Assembly (NCBI GenBank): GCA_036320915.1
Contig: JAXBDG010000016.1
Location: 1,116,001 to 1,180,000 of the forward strand
Direction of reading: 5' to 3'
Length of the DNA: 64,000 nucleotides
Source: Linnemannia elongata
Lineage: Eukaryota; Mortierellomycota; Mortierellomycetes; Mortierellales; Mortierellaceae
The notes under the pieces are model-generated. The model was not told the DNA's origin and ran no database searches. It was given only the letters and a program-made list of their open reading frames with translations. Position 1 is the stretch's first letter, and every line of letters starts with the position of its first letter. The translations under genes and the position numbers were made by a program. This document shows, one piece after another, positions 10,567 through 22,244 of this stretch.

Positions 10567-11175
10567 TGGTGGATGTTTGTTGCTGCTGCTGTTGTTGTTG
10601 TTGTTGTTGTTGTTGTTGCTGTAGTAAAAGTAAAAGAGGTGGGCGAAAAAGGTTGAGTGGGGGGGGGGGGGGGGTTAAAAAAAGGGGAGATCTTATTGAT
10701 AACATGATCGCCACGACGTTGTGCAACTATGCATTGTGCAATTACAGAAAATTTCCGTAAATCATGTGACCGACGACTTTCCTCAATTAGTATATAGGAT
10801 CCACTAGAAAGGGTGCCCGTGGGCGATGCCACGGGTGCTGGTGCTGGTGCTGGTGCCGTGGTGGGAGTGGGCTGGGGTTCTTGGAGGCTCTTGGCCTTTT
10901 TTTTGGGTTCTCTGGGACTTTGGGATGTCGTGTTATGCGTGTGAGCGTGTGAGGATGACCCAAGTTGAAATTGATTTAATGTGACTGTTTTGTGTTGCTG
11001 TAAGGTCCGACGGGGGCTTGCTTGTTCGGTGTTCGTAAAAAGAAAAGGAAAAGGAAAAAGAAAAGGAAAAAGAAAAAGAAAAAGAAGAAGGGGGAAAGAA
11101 AAAAAAAAAAAAAAAAAAAAAAAAGAAATATCTTCCGTGTCCAGAGTTGCGCGTTGTGTGTCCCGCCACATTCGC

Positions 11176-11232
11176 TTCGGGGGTACTCTTCGGGGGTGCT
11201 CTTCGGGGGTCCTCTTCGGGGGTCCTCTTCGA
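11176..11232 (+). repeat. 15-bp tandem repeat (TTCGGGGGTNCTC unit)
   Basis: About four units of CTTCGGGGGTNCTC. Equivalent arrays occur in elements B (12930-12988), D (20606-20660) and E (22690-22735) with different copy numbers. This is part of the length difference between copies. Confidence 0.7.
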
Positions 11233-11779
11233 GTGCCCATGCCTGTCTGACATCATGCCCTTCGGGTGTCTGTGCTGTCAACACTGCAGTCCCGTTAGCT
11301 GAGGGGAGGGAAGGGGAGAAGAGGGAGGGGGAGAAGAGAGGAGAACGTCTGCTGCTGTTTTCATTTCGATACTCTCTCTTATGATCTTCACCGTCTTGAT
11401 TTTTTCAACCACAGGCCCGTATGCTCTTGGCTGTTCTTAAGCACATACCAGCCCCCGCTGTGAGTCTCCAGTCTTGACTGCCTCTCTTGTGCTTCAACAT
11501 TTTCGGGGGTGTGCCTGAGCGCGCGCCTGAGCATGAAAGTTGGCCAGTGGGGTAAGGGGGAATCTGAAGTGAAGGAAAGGAAAAGGATAAAGACGCAACA
11601 CATAGTATGATCATCAATCAAAAAAAAAGAGATCAGCAGGGGAAAGAAGTGCTTGCTTAAAAGTTCACGCAAGATTGCTTTCACGATTGTGCTCGCTGTG
11701 CGCTCCCTCCCTTCTGCCGCATGCGGCGGCAGGGAAGGGAACACATAGCCCGGGCGTTGTTCTTACAATATAGCCATAG

Positions 11780-12505
11780 ATCCTCTGATTCGGGCTACGC
11801 CCTCATCTTTTTCCGTCAGTGCGCTGTGCTCACAGAATACTGGCGCCCAAGGTCATATAGCTCGGGCTTCGCACTCACAAAATACCGGCGCTTTGGGCAA
11901 GATAGTTCCCTAGTTCGGGTTACACCCTCACAAAATACTGGCACTCTGGCCGTGATTGTTCCTTTAGTTCGGGCTACGCCCTCACACCCTCTTCTTCCGT
12001 GCGCTTCCAGCAGGATACCCTTGCTGGTTGTGTGGGCAAGATAGTTCCCCTGGTTCGGGCTACGCCCTCACAAAATTCTGGCACTTTGGCCGTGATTGTT
12101 CCTTTAGTTCGGGCTACGCCCTCACACCCTCTTCTTCCGTGCTCTTCGCGCAAGGGGGCCCATAGCTTGGGTTCCGCCCTCACAAAATACCGGTGCTTTG
12201 AGCAAAATAACCCCCCAAGTTCGGGCTACGCCCTCACATCTTCTTCTTCCGTGCTCTTCGCGCAAAATACTGGCGCTTCGCGCAAAATACCACCGCGCTC
12301 CGCGCAAGATAGCCCCCCTGGTTCGGGCTACGCCCTCACATATTCTTCTTCCGTGCTCTTCGCGCAAGGGGAGCCATAGCTCGGGCTCCGCCCTCACAAA
12401 GTACTGGCGCTTCGCGCAAAATACCACCGCGCTCCGCGCAAGATACTGGTTCGGGCTCCGCCCTCACAATTTTCTTTCGTTCGGGCTCCGCCCTCACGTG
12501 ATATA
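11780..12505. repeat. Array of 11-nt micro-hairpins in Helitron A
   Basis: Many copies of TTCGGGCTACGCCCTCAC and its TCC variant are spread at irregular 30-90-bp intervals. Each contains GGGC-TAC/TCC-GCCC, a 4-bp stem with a 3-nt loop. Interspersed are GCGC-TTC/TCC-GCGC stems of the same size. The same arrays fill the 5' halves of B, D and E, and a shorter one lies in C (19880-20210). Confidence 0.8.
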
Positions 12506-12536
12506 CAAAATCCTTATTTTTTTAGTATAATAGAGA

Positions 12537-14355
12537 CTAGAAAGGGTGCCCGTGGGCGATGCCACGGGTGCTGGTGCCGTGGTGGGAGTGGGCTGGGGTT
12601 CTTGGAGGCTCTTGGCCTTTTTTTTTGGGTTCTCTGGGACTCTGGGATGTCGTGTTATGCGTGTGAGGGTGTGAGCGTGACCCAAGTTGAAATTAATTTA
12701 CTGTGACTGTTTTGTGTTGCTGTAAGGTCCGACGGGGGCTTGCTTGTTCGGTGTTCGTAAAAAGAAAAGGAAAAGGAAAAAGAAAAAGAAAGGAAAGAGA
12801 AAAGGAAAAAGAAAAAGAAGAAAAGGAAAAAAGAAAAGGAAAATGGGGGAGGCGGAAAAAAAAAAAAAGAAAAAAAAAAAAAAAATTCTTCCGTGTCCAG
12901 AGGTGCGCGTTGTGTGTCCGGCCACATTCGCTTCGGGGGTACTCTTCGGGGGTCCTCTTCGGGGGTCCTCCTCGGGGGTGCTCTTCGAGTGCCCATGCCT
13001 GTCTGACATCATGCCCTTCGGGTGCTGTCAAGACTGCAGTCCCGATAGCTGAGGGGAGGGAAGGGGAGAAGAGGGAGGGGGAGAAGAGAGGAGAAGGTCT
13101 GCTGCTGTTTTCATTTCGATGCTCTCTCTTATGATCTTCACCGTCTTGATTTTTTCAACCACAGGCCCGTATGCTCTTGGCTGTTCTTAAGCACATACCA
13201 GCCCCCGCTGTGTGTCTCCAGTCTTGATTGCCTCTCTTGTGCTTCAACATTTTCGGGGTGTGCCTGAGCGCGCGCCTGAGCATGAAAGTTGGCCAGTGGA
13301 GTAAGGAGATATCTGGAGTGAAGGAAAGGAAAGGATAAAGACGCAACACATAGTATGATCATCAATCGAAAAAAAAGAGATCAACAGGGGAAAGAAGTGC
13401 CTGCTTAAAAGTTCACGCAAGATTGCTTTGTCGATTGTGCTCGCTGTGCGCTCCCTCCCTTCTGCCGCATGCGGCGGCAGGGAAGGGAACACATAGCCCG
13501 GGCGTTGTTCTTACAATATAGCCATAGATCCTCTGATTCGGGCTACGCCCTCATCTTTTTCCGTCAGTGCGCTGTGCTCACAGAATACTGGCGCCAAAGG
13601 TCATATAGCTCGGGCTTCGCCCTCACAAAATACCGGCGCTTTGGGCAAGATAGTTCCCTGGTTCGGGTTACACCCTCACAAAATACTGGCACTCTGGCCG
13701 TGATTGTTCCTTTAGTTCGGGCTACGCCCTCACACCCTCTTCTTCCGTGCGCTTCCAGCAGGATACCCTTGCTGGTTGTGCTTTGGGCAAGATAGTTCCC
13801 CTGGTTCGGGCTACGCCCTCACAAAATTCTGGCACTTCGGCCGTGATTGTTCCTTTAGTTCGGGCTACGCCCTCACACCCTCGTCTTCCGTGCTCTTCGC
13901 GCAAGGGGGCCCATAGCTCGGGTTCCGCCCTCACAAAATACCGGTGCTTTGAGCAAAATAACCCCCTTAGTTCGGGCTACGCCCTCACATCTTCTTCTTC
14001 CGTGCTCTTCGCGCAAAATACCACCGCGCTCCGCGCAAGATAGCCCCCCTGGTTCGGGCTACGCCCTCACACCCTCTTCTTCCGTGCGCTTCCAGCAGGA
14101 TACCCTTGCTGGTCGCGCTTTGGGCAAGATATTTCCCCTGGTTCGGGCTACGCCCTCACATATTCTTCTTCCGTGCTCTTCGCGCAAGGGGAGCCATAGC
14201 TCGGGCTCCGCCCTCACAAAGTACTGGCGCTCCGCGCGGGGGCGCTTCGCGCAAGATACTGGTTCGGGCTCCGCCCTCACAATATTCTTTTCTTTCGTTC
14301 GGGCTCCGCCCTCACGTGATTTAGCAAAAGTGATATTTTTTTAGTATAGTAGAGA
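12537..14355 (-). mobile_element. Non-autonomous Helitron B
   Basis: 1819 bp. The 5' end TCTCTACTATACTAAAAAAA starts at 14355; the 3' end CTAG is at 12540-12537 and abuts the 5' T of element A directly. Organisation is the same as A. Its 5'-terminal ~150 bp, including GGCGCTCCGCGCGGGGGCGC, match autonomous element C better than the other non-autonomous copies do. Small deletions break the 118-codon open frame seen in A, D and E. Confidence 0.88.
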
Positions 14356-14425
14356 CTAGAAAGGGTGCCCGTGGGCGATGCCACGGGTGTTTGGTTTTTT
14401 TTTTGTTCTTTTTTAAAAAAAAAAT

Positions 14426-17400
14426 TTATTCTTCAAAAAATCTCTTGTAAACAACGTTACGGGTATATACTCCTTCTCTGCCTCTTATCTCACCATTCTC
14501 AATGAGAATTTTCAGGTTGTCTGGAGTGGTGCAGCGTGAGAGAGCGACATATAATTGGCCATGGCCAAAGACGGGTTTGGGAAGGTAGAGTCCAACTTGC
14601 TGAAGGGTTTGGCCCTGCGCCTTGTTGATGGTCATTGCAAAGGCGGGTTTGATAGGAAACTGAGTTCTGCAGAACTTGATTGGATAGGCGAGGTCATCAT
14701 CGGCGTTGGTCAGAGGAATGCGAGGGATGAGAACCATATGTCCACGGTGTACACCAACCATGATCTCGGCCCCAATCAGATTGCGTCCAAGTTGTCGAAC
14801 GATAAGGCGGGTGCCGTTGCACAGACCTTGCGCAGGATGGATGTTTCGAAGAAGGATGATGGGTTGACCGACCTTGAGCTCAAGCTGGAAAGGAGGCAAG
14901 CCGTTGGGCGAAAGAGTGTTGAGAAACTCTGGGCTATAGAGGCCAGCTTCTTCAGAGTCATCGTCTGGGATATCATCCATGGCCTTGTAGATGACGGCGT
15001 CGCCAGGCATCATCTCTGTTGCTAAGGCGTTCATTCGGTCGACATCAGCGTTGAGGCAAGTCAGAAGGACGCGGTCTGCCATAACTTGGGCTGTAGGAGC
15101 TGCGGCGTCAAGGCCAGGGTAGATTGTACGGATGAGTTGCTTTTGGGGGCCGTCGTTGGTGTTGGTTGGGATGGTATGGAGGACGAACTGGGTGGGGATC
15201 TTGATGTAATCGTTGTGTTGTCTGAAAGTGACAGTAGGCTCTCGTCCCTCTCCGACGCGAAGAAGAAACTGGATGAACTCGTCGTTTTGCGGATCCTGAG
15301 CGACTCTCATATTCTCTGTGAGCTTTAGAGATTCGACGTGGGGCCAAAACATGGAGAATCTAAGACTTGCATCCTCAATTTGCCTTTGGGTGGCACGTTG
15401 GACGACAGGGGTGACTTGGCGAAAGTCTCCTCCAAAGATGACCACCTTGCCTCCAAAAGGTATGTCAATTGCCTCGGGTGAAGCAAGTCTCATCACGTCT
15501 CGGAGGGACCTATCGACGGTCTCAAAGGTATGGCGATGAGTCATTGGCGCCTCGTCCCAGATGATGGCGGCGGCGTCGCGGATCTTGACGGCCAGGGGAT
15601 CGTTCACAGGGATGTTGCAGGTACTGGTTTCAGAGACTTTGAGGGGAATCTTGAAAGTGGAGTGAGCGGTGCGGCCTTCATGTAAGATCAAGGCGGCGAT
15701 ACCCGAGGAAGCGACGGTGATGATTGTTTTGCCGAGGGCGTGGACATGAGCGATCAAGGTGTTGTAGAGAAATGACTTTCCCGTTCCAGCTGGGCCGTCG
15801 ATAAAGAAAATTTTTTTAGGGGTAGGGCGGCCTTCGATGGCATCCACGATTCTGTCAAAGGCGGCTTGTTGACCTGGATTGAAGAGGGCGTAGTTGTTTG
15901 GGGGAGGTGGAAGGAGAGTGTCGTTGAGGTTGTCAAAGTGATCTTCGATGTCGTCGCCTGTAAACAGGCGGAGTAATTCTGGAAAGTTGTCAAGGCCGGA
16001 GTTTTCGTCCATTTCGATCAGGATCCTATTGATGTCCGCCAAAGCAGCATTTCTGGAGCGCATGATATCAGGATGCAGAGGAGGGTCGACTGGAGGATCG
16101 ACTGGAAGGTCAACTGGAGGGTCAACTGGAAGGTCAACTGGAGGGTCAACTGGAGGGTCAACTGGCGGTAATGGTACGTCTTGAACGGGGTTGGCCAAGC
16201 GCAAACGACGAAGATAATCTTGGGAAAGGTCATCTGCAAATCGCTGCCATAAGCGCAAGGGGATGGCAGGAGCGCAGTGGCATAGGACCCAAGCAAAAAG
16301 GTGGCGGAGACGGGCAGGCATCTGGATCTCGACGGCTTCTTCAAGGAGCTCAAACCATACGTTATCACCTCTGAGCAGTGTGCGAGCCAAGGCAGCTTCT
16401 CTGTATGTCTCATAAACGATTTGTCGGGTCTCATCGTTCGGATCAGGCACAGTCCTGAGGTCTTGAAAGCTGGTGGCGCCTTTGACATGTAAAAGTAACA
16501 GTCGAAGGCAGAAGCGCTCGCGATCCTTTGGGTGTACAAAGTACAGACGGGTTAAGACTCTGCGGGCTCTGGTGCGTCTCCTCCAGGTGTGGGTGCGGTT
16601 CTGCCAAGAATAGTGTTGTGGAATCTCGGTGTATGTGTAGTTTCGAGCCTCGGGGTCAGTCTGGTTTAGCTTGAGATAGGCCATCAAGCAGCTGTCCTTT
16701 TGCGCATCGGCGACATCCTCCAGGTTGTCATCATCATCAAACACGACAGTCTGGTGATCCTCCAAGTGTACCTGCAGTCTCTGGATTGAGGGGGACCGTC
16801 CATGCAACTTGAACTTGAAGATCCTCCAGAGGGCTTCACAGGATGACACATATCTGGCATCTTGAAAGTCGTTGATCTCGTTGATATCGTTAGGCCCTCG
16901 TCTGGCACGATGACGCGCCACGGCAGGATGAAGAGCGACCATGGTTCTGTCATGACCCTTGTAGACGTACTTGTAGAGGTACTTGACGGCGGCGACGGAA
17001 GAGCAGACCTCGACGTTGATGTGGGCGTTGTACTTTGTAGTCAGGTAGGGGTTGTAAGGAACGACCCAGCTGTTGTCTGCAGTGAAATTATTTTTTCTGA
17101 AAGTCCGACCGTTAGCCCTCCTCCGGTACTGAGGATAGCTTTGATTGTTGACGACCGTCTCATCCAACAATGGGCGAGGATAGTTCTTGGTGCAGTAGAG
17201 GACTTCTCTTCCATCGACGACCTTGGTTGACATACAGGGAGCCGTTGGGTTTTGGGCGCCGCAGGGACCGTGGATCATCGATGATGTTACTGTCTCGTGT
17301 AGAAGAGGACACGTCTCAGGGTCAGGAATCTCGGCAGAGATCGTGTTATTAATCTCTTCGATGGTCTTGATCTTGTGTTTTTTGTCCAAGATGAGCAGCA

Positions 17401-19581
17401 TATGGGCGTGAGGCAAGCCCCGCTTCTGAAACTCGATCACGTATGTGTAAGCGATAACCTTTTGATATAAAAAATAAGAAAGAGAATACGGTGAGAAATA
17501 AGTTCAAGATCTTTATGATTGTATATAATGGGCTGACAACTACTTCTATTGATATCCAAACAAACACTTGTGTAACAAACCTTGCCAAAGATACCCTTCT
17601 CTTTCTTGCCGATGATGTCATTCAGAAGAGCCTGGAGCTTGATATTAAAGACTCGGACGATCAAGTCAGGTCTTTCGGCTGGCAGCTGGCCCTCCATCAA
17701 CTCACTCTGGATTTCGGGCCACTTTGGATTGCAGGTAAAAGTGATGAACAGATCCGGCTTGCCCAAGCGGCGGACCATAGTCATTGCGTCCTGGTACAGC
17801 GCGTTCATATGCCGAGGGCCACCAGTAAAGGAAGAAGGCAGTACAATAAACTTGCCGGTGCCGCCGGCAGCATGGTCTCGGTGCATGGCGTCCATGAGGC
17901 CCTTGTAGAGATCGACGCGGAGTTTTTTCTGGTTCTTCTTGACATAATTCAATCTTTCGGACTCGAGCTTTGCATATTGATCCACCACATACTGCTGGCA
18001 AAGACGACCAAACAGCCAAAAATAACACCGCGAGTCGGTGTCGCTGACAGGACGCACCTGAAGGCGATAAGCGTAGTAAGCACGCGAGGTAACGAATTTG
18101 TCCGCACCTTGATGCTCTTCCTCAGCTCCCTCCTCGACCTCCTCCTCGACCTCCTCCTCAATCTCATCCTCGACCTCATCCTCGACCTCATCATCGACCT
18201 CATCCTCGATGTTATCCTCAACCTCAACCCCGGCCTCGTCCTCGGCTTCTTGATCGGCATCCTCCAACTCGTTCTCCTGTGGATATGCTGCCGGAACTTG
18301 GTCTTTCGGTCTCAAGGGGTACGTTTTGTATTCCCAGCCTTTTTCGCCTCCGGGATGCAAAAGTACATATTGCAATGGATCGTACACAGCATGAGCTTCA
18401 TCGATTCTCTCCAAGCGCCCATCCCTGCCTTGCATAACAATGTCCCTGCGCTCGATAGCTGTGTCATCTCCTGGTAGTAGGACAGCAACCTCGTTAGCCG
18501 AGGGAAGGTCGTACTGCCGCTGTCTGCGTCCATCGGTCTCTCTCGTAGCCTTCAACACAATCTTGACATCCTCAATAGGCCCATGCTCTGCTTCCCGCTC
18601 TCGAATATTCTTGTACGCCTGGCAAAATCGGTTCGAGGTCTCCAGCGCCGCTTGAATATCTCGTAGGTGACCCTCTTCGAGAACATCCGGAAAAATTTCT
18701 TGCCGGCGAGCAACCTGTTCGTTCGGATCATGAAAATAAATCTGAGCAAACGTTGGTTTCTCGCCCTCACGGGCTCGCAACGGACCAACCTCATGCACAA
18801 CTGCTCCCTGTATCCGATACGTATACACACCCTCTCGCGCATTTGCAAGATCAAGATCGGTAGTAACACCCATGGAAGTGAAGGATAATGCAGAGTTATA
18901 TTTTCGAATGTTGTTGCGAAATGCGTTTCCTGCAGCAGATTGATCGCTAATAAACTCTAAGAGTGTTGGATTCGCGGATATCTGTGGCGCATGGACTCGT
19001 CCCTGCAGACAACATATCGAAAATAGCGGGAATCGCTTGGTCCCGCCACTTCGTTCCTGAAGCCAAACTCGTGCCTTGCAGTGCGGACATGAAATCATCC
19101 GATCAATCTTGTGCCGGCCATCAACAACATCCACTCCTCTGACTACATCTTCCGTGAAGGATTCCAAGGACTTCCTCCGAGCAAGCGGTACGTAAGGCGG
19201 CCTTGGCGGCCTTGGTGGCCTTGGTGGCGGTGGGGCAATGTCAAGGACAGGTGGAAGGGGAGGGGGAGGCGGCAAAGGGTCGTCGCGTGCCTCAATGATT
19301 CGGAGGGCACCATTCAGCGCTTGCGCACGAACGCGCGCAATATAGGCGTCTTTTTCAAGTTGACTGACCAATGCTTCCAGCCTAAAATATGTTTTTTTTT
19401 AAAAAAAAAGGCCGTTTAGTTGCGGATATCATAGACATAAATATATATTACAGCAAGTTCTGAAGCGTGTGTCAGCATACCTTCGCGGATTTAACATGCA
19501 GTCTTTGTTTGAAGAACGCGCATGGCCCTCTTGGAGGCAAGCCGGACAGGTAACAACTCTGGGCGGCATCCTACATTCCAT
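14426..19581 (-). CDS. Helitron Rep-helicase (RepHel), intact, three exons
   Basis: Rolling-circle transposase. Exons 19581-19481, 19381-17581 and 17458-14426; introns of 99 nt (GTATGC...TTTTAG) and 122 nt (GTTTGT...AAAAG). Frames join cleanly to 1644 aa. Exon 1 gives a zinc-knuckle-like CPACLQEGHARSSNKDC, then a proline-rich stretch and the Helitron N-terminal domain. A Glu/Asp-rich tract lies around 410-460. The HUH nuclease motif is PHAHMLL (651-653), with the paired tyrosines in KYLYKYVYKG (~793-802). A Pro/Val/Asp repeat linker precedes a Pif1-type SF1 helicase: GPAGTGKS (~1187), IIWDEAP, GGDFRQVTPVV, MTINKAQGQTL, LYVALSR. No stops or frameshifts, so it may be active. The first exon is a prediction; the ATG of MECRMPP was chosen because upstream codons meet a stop. 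Confidence 0.9.
16080..16165 (-). repeat. In-frame repeat encoding the Pro-Val-Asp linker of RepHel
   Basis: About seven 12-nt units read as VDPP or VDLP on the minus strand. It sits between the Rep part and the helicase and forms a flexible linker. Copy number probably varies among copies of the element. Confidence 0.75.
18110..18250 (-). repeat. Acidic-tract trinucleotide repeat in RepHel
   Basis: GAG/GAT/GAC-rich stretch encoding an almost continuous run of Glu, Asp and Val. It belongs to the coding exon and has no stop. Function unknown; such tracts are common in disordered linkers. Confidence 0.7.
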
Positions 19582-20248
19582 GGCAGCAGAGGGAGAATTA
19601 ATTAGAGCCTTGGTAAGGGTTGAGTTGATGGAGGTGCTTGTTGATGGAGTTTTGCTGATCAACAATGTTTACCTAAGAGAGTTGTGTGTGATGTGTGAAG
19701 TGTGATGTGTGAGGAAAGATGGAAAGAAAGACACGGAGCTTGCAATGAAGCGATGAAGGAGGGAGTCTGGAAGTGAAGGAGTGATTAGAGATGCAACACG
19801 GTTTATGTTGATCAGCCAAAACAAAGGAGGGACTGCTTTTTTGAAAGATCGATAAAATGGGCTCACAGAATACTGGGGCTTCACGCAAGACCATGATGGT
19901 CGCACTAAAGTGCTCCCTCCCTTTTTGCCGCACGCTTTTCCAGAGACCATAGCTCGGGCTCCGCCCTCACAAAGTACTGGCGCTTCGCGCAAGATAGTCC
20001 CCCTAGTTCGGGCTACGCCCTCACACCGTCTTGTTCCATGCAAGGGAGCCAGGATGGTCGCGCTAAAGAGCGCTTTCCCAGGGACCATAGCTCGGGCTCC
20101 GCCCTCACAAAGTACTGGCGCTCCGCGCGGGGGCGCTTCGCGCAAGATACTGGTTCGGGCTCCGCCCTCACAATTTTCTTTTCTTTCGTTCGGGCTCCGC
20201 CCTCACGTGATTTAGCAAAAAAACACTATTTTTTTAGTATAGTAGAGA

Positions 20249-22244
20249 CTAGAAAGGGTGCCCGTGGGCGATGCCACGGGTGCTGGAGCTGGTGCCGTGG
20301 TGGGAGAGGGTGGGGTTCTTGGAGGCTCTTGGTCTTTTTTTTTGGGTTCTCTGGGACTCTGGGATGTCGTGTTATGCGTGTGAGGGTGTGAGGATGACCC
20401 AAGTTGAAATTGATTTAATGTGACTGTTTTGTGTTGTTGTAAGGTCCGACTGGGGCTTGCTTTTTCGGTGTTCGTAAAAAGAAAAGGAAAAGGAAAAAGA
20501 AAAGGAAAAAGAAAAAGAAGGGGGAAAGAAAAAAAAAAGAAAAAAAAGAAAAAAGAAATATCTTCCGTGTCCAGAGTTGCGCGTTGTGTGTCCGGCCACA
20601 TTCGCTTCGGGGGTACTCTTCGGGGGTGCTCTTCGGGGGTCCTCTTCGGGGGTGCTCTTCGAGTGCCCATGCCTGTCTGACATCATGCCCTTCGGGTGTC
20701 TGTGCTGTCAACACTGCAGTCCCGTTAGCTGAGGGGAGGGAAGGGGAGGGAAGGGGAGAAGAGGGAGGGGGAGAAGAGAGGAGAACGTCTGCTGCTGTTT
20801 TCATTTCGATGCTCTCTCTTATGATCTTCACCGTCTTGATTTTTTCAACCACAGGCCCGTATGCTCTTGGCTGTTCTTAAGCACATACCAGCCCCCGCTG
20901 TGTGTCTCCAGTCTTGATTGCCTCTCTTGTGCTTCAACATTTTCGGGGGTGTGCCTGAGCGCGCGCCTGAGCATGAAAGTTGGCCAGTGGAGTAAGGAGA
21001 TATCTGGAGTGAAGGAAAGGAAAAGGATAAAGACGCAACACATAGTATGATCATCAATCAAAAAAAAAGAGATCAGCAGGGGAAAGAAGTGCTTGCTTAA
21101 AAGTTCACGCAAGATTGCTTTGACGATTATGCTCGCTGTGCGCTCCCTCCCTTCTGCCGCATGCGGCGGCAGGGAAGGGAACACATAGCCCGGGCGTTGT
21201 TCTTACGATATAGCCATAGATCCTCTGATTCGGGCTACGCCCTCATCCTCTTCCGTGAGCGCGCTTCGCGCAAGTTAGTGCATCTGGTTCGGGCTATGCC
21301 CTCACACCTTCTTCTTCCCCGCGCGCTTCGCGCAAGATGACCTTGATGGTCGCGCTAAAGCACTCCATCCATTTTGCCGCAGCCGGTGCCAAGGTTCACA
21401 CAGCTCGGGCTACGCCCTCACAAAATACTGGCACTTTGGCCTTGACTGTTCCTTTAGTTCGGGCTACGCCCTCACATCCTCTTCTTCCGTGCAATTTGCG
21501 CAAGATACTGGTTCGGGCTTCGCCCTCACAAAATATGGGCGTTTTGGGCAAGATAGTCCCCCTGGTTCAGGCTACGCCCTCACAAAATACTGGCACTTCG
21601 GCCGTGATTGTTCCTTTAGTTCGGGCTACGCCCTCACACCCTCTTCTTCCGTGCGCTTCCAGCAGGATACCCTTGCTGGTTGTGCTTTGGGCAAGATAGG
21701 TCCCCTGGTTCGGGCTACGCCCTCACAAAATTCTGGCACTTTGGCCGTGATTGTTCCTTTAGTTCGGGCTACGCCCTCACACCCTCTTCTTCCGTGCTCT
21801 TCGCGCAAGGGGGCCCATAGCTCGGGTTCCGCCCTCACAAAATACCGGTGCTTTGAGCAAAATAACCCCCCAAGTTCGGGCTACGCCCTCACATATTCTT
21901 CTTCCGTGCTCTTCGCGCAAGGGGAGCCATAGCTCGGGCTCCGCCCTCACAAAGTACTGGCGCTTCGCGCAAAATACCACCGCGCTCCGCGCAAGATAGC
22001 CCCCCTAGTTCGGGCTACGCCCTCACACCCTCTTCTTCCGGGCTCTTCGCGCAAGGGGAGCCATAGCTCGGGCTCCGCCCTCACAAAGTACTGGCGCTCC
22101 GCGCAAAATACTGGCGCTTCGCGCAGGCGCGCTCCGCGCAAGATACTGGTTCGGGCTCCGCCCTCACAATTTTCTTTTCTTTCGTTCGGGCTCCGCCCTC
22201 ACGTGATTTAGCAAAAAAACACTATTTTTTTAGTATAGTAGAGA
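20249..22244 (-). mobile_element. Non-autonomous Helitron D
   Basis: 1996 bp. The 5' end is at 22244 and the 3' CTAG (20252-20249) abuts the 5' T of element C. From 20821 to 22244 I see no difference from 22880-24303 of element E, including the micro-hairpins. D differs from E only in the hairpin-distal half, where A/G-rich and GGGGAGGGAA repeats vary. About 16 GGGCTNCGCCC-type and 7 GCGCTNCGCGC-type stems can be counted by eye. Confidence 0.88.

Larger units (their letters stand above)
7798..10799 (-). mobile_element. Decayed Helitron F
   Basis: On the minus strand the 3' end is a hairpin with stem CCCGCGG/CCGCGGG (loop CGTAG), then CACCTG and CTAG at 7801-7798, followed by T at 7797, as Helitrons require. 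The interior carries a broken helicase (8048-8912). The proposed 5' end is TCCTATATACTAATTG at 10799, preceded by A at 10800. It resembles the TCTCTACTATACTA start of the intact elements. The 3' end is clear; the 5' end is inferred by analogy. Between 8950 and 10799 I see low-complexity sequence, a 28-bp tandem repeat and a TTG/CTG run, but no convincing gene. Confidence 0.6.
10804..12536 (-). mobile_element. Non-autonomous Helitron A (3'-most of the tandem array)
   Basis: Minus-strand element of 1733 bp. The 5' end TCTCTATTATACTAAAAAAAT starts at 12536. The 3' end has the hairpin CCCGTGG/CCACGGG followed by CACCCTTT and CTAG (10807-10804), with host T at 10803. The interior lacks any Rep or helicase. 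From 5' to 3' it holds an array of 11-nt micro-hairpins (about 11780-12500), a conserved block around 11390-11740, a 15-bp TTCGGGGGT repeat (11176-11230) and an A/G-rich microsatellite (11040-11125). It must depend on a transposase in trans, plausibly that of element C. Confidence 0.85.
14356..20248 (-). mobile_element. Autonomous Helitron C
   Basis: 5893 bp. The 5' end TCTCTACTATACTAAAAAAA starts at 20248; the 3' hairpin CCCGTGG/CCACGGG and CTAG end at 14356. It encodes the spliced Rep-helicase (14426-19581). The 3'-terminal ~30 bp and the 5'-terminal few hundred bp are shared with the flanking non-autonomous elements; the interior is not. Right of the gene, 19582-19870 holds no recognised feature, and 19880-20210 holds a short micro-hairpin array. 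All parts expected of an active element are present. Confidence 0.92.

Noticed and set aside
10359..10760. Cysteine- or glutamine-rich frames over the TTG/CTG run
   Set aside because: Composition comes entirely from a trinucleotide run and a 28-bp tandem repeat inside a decayed Helitron.
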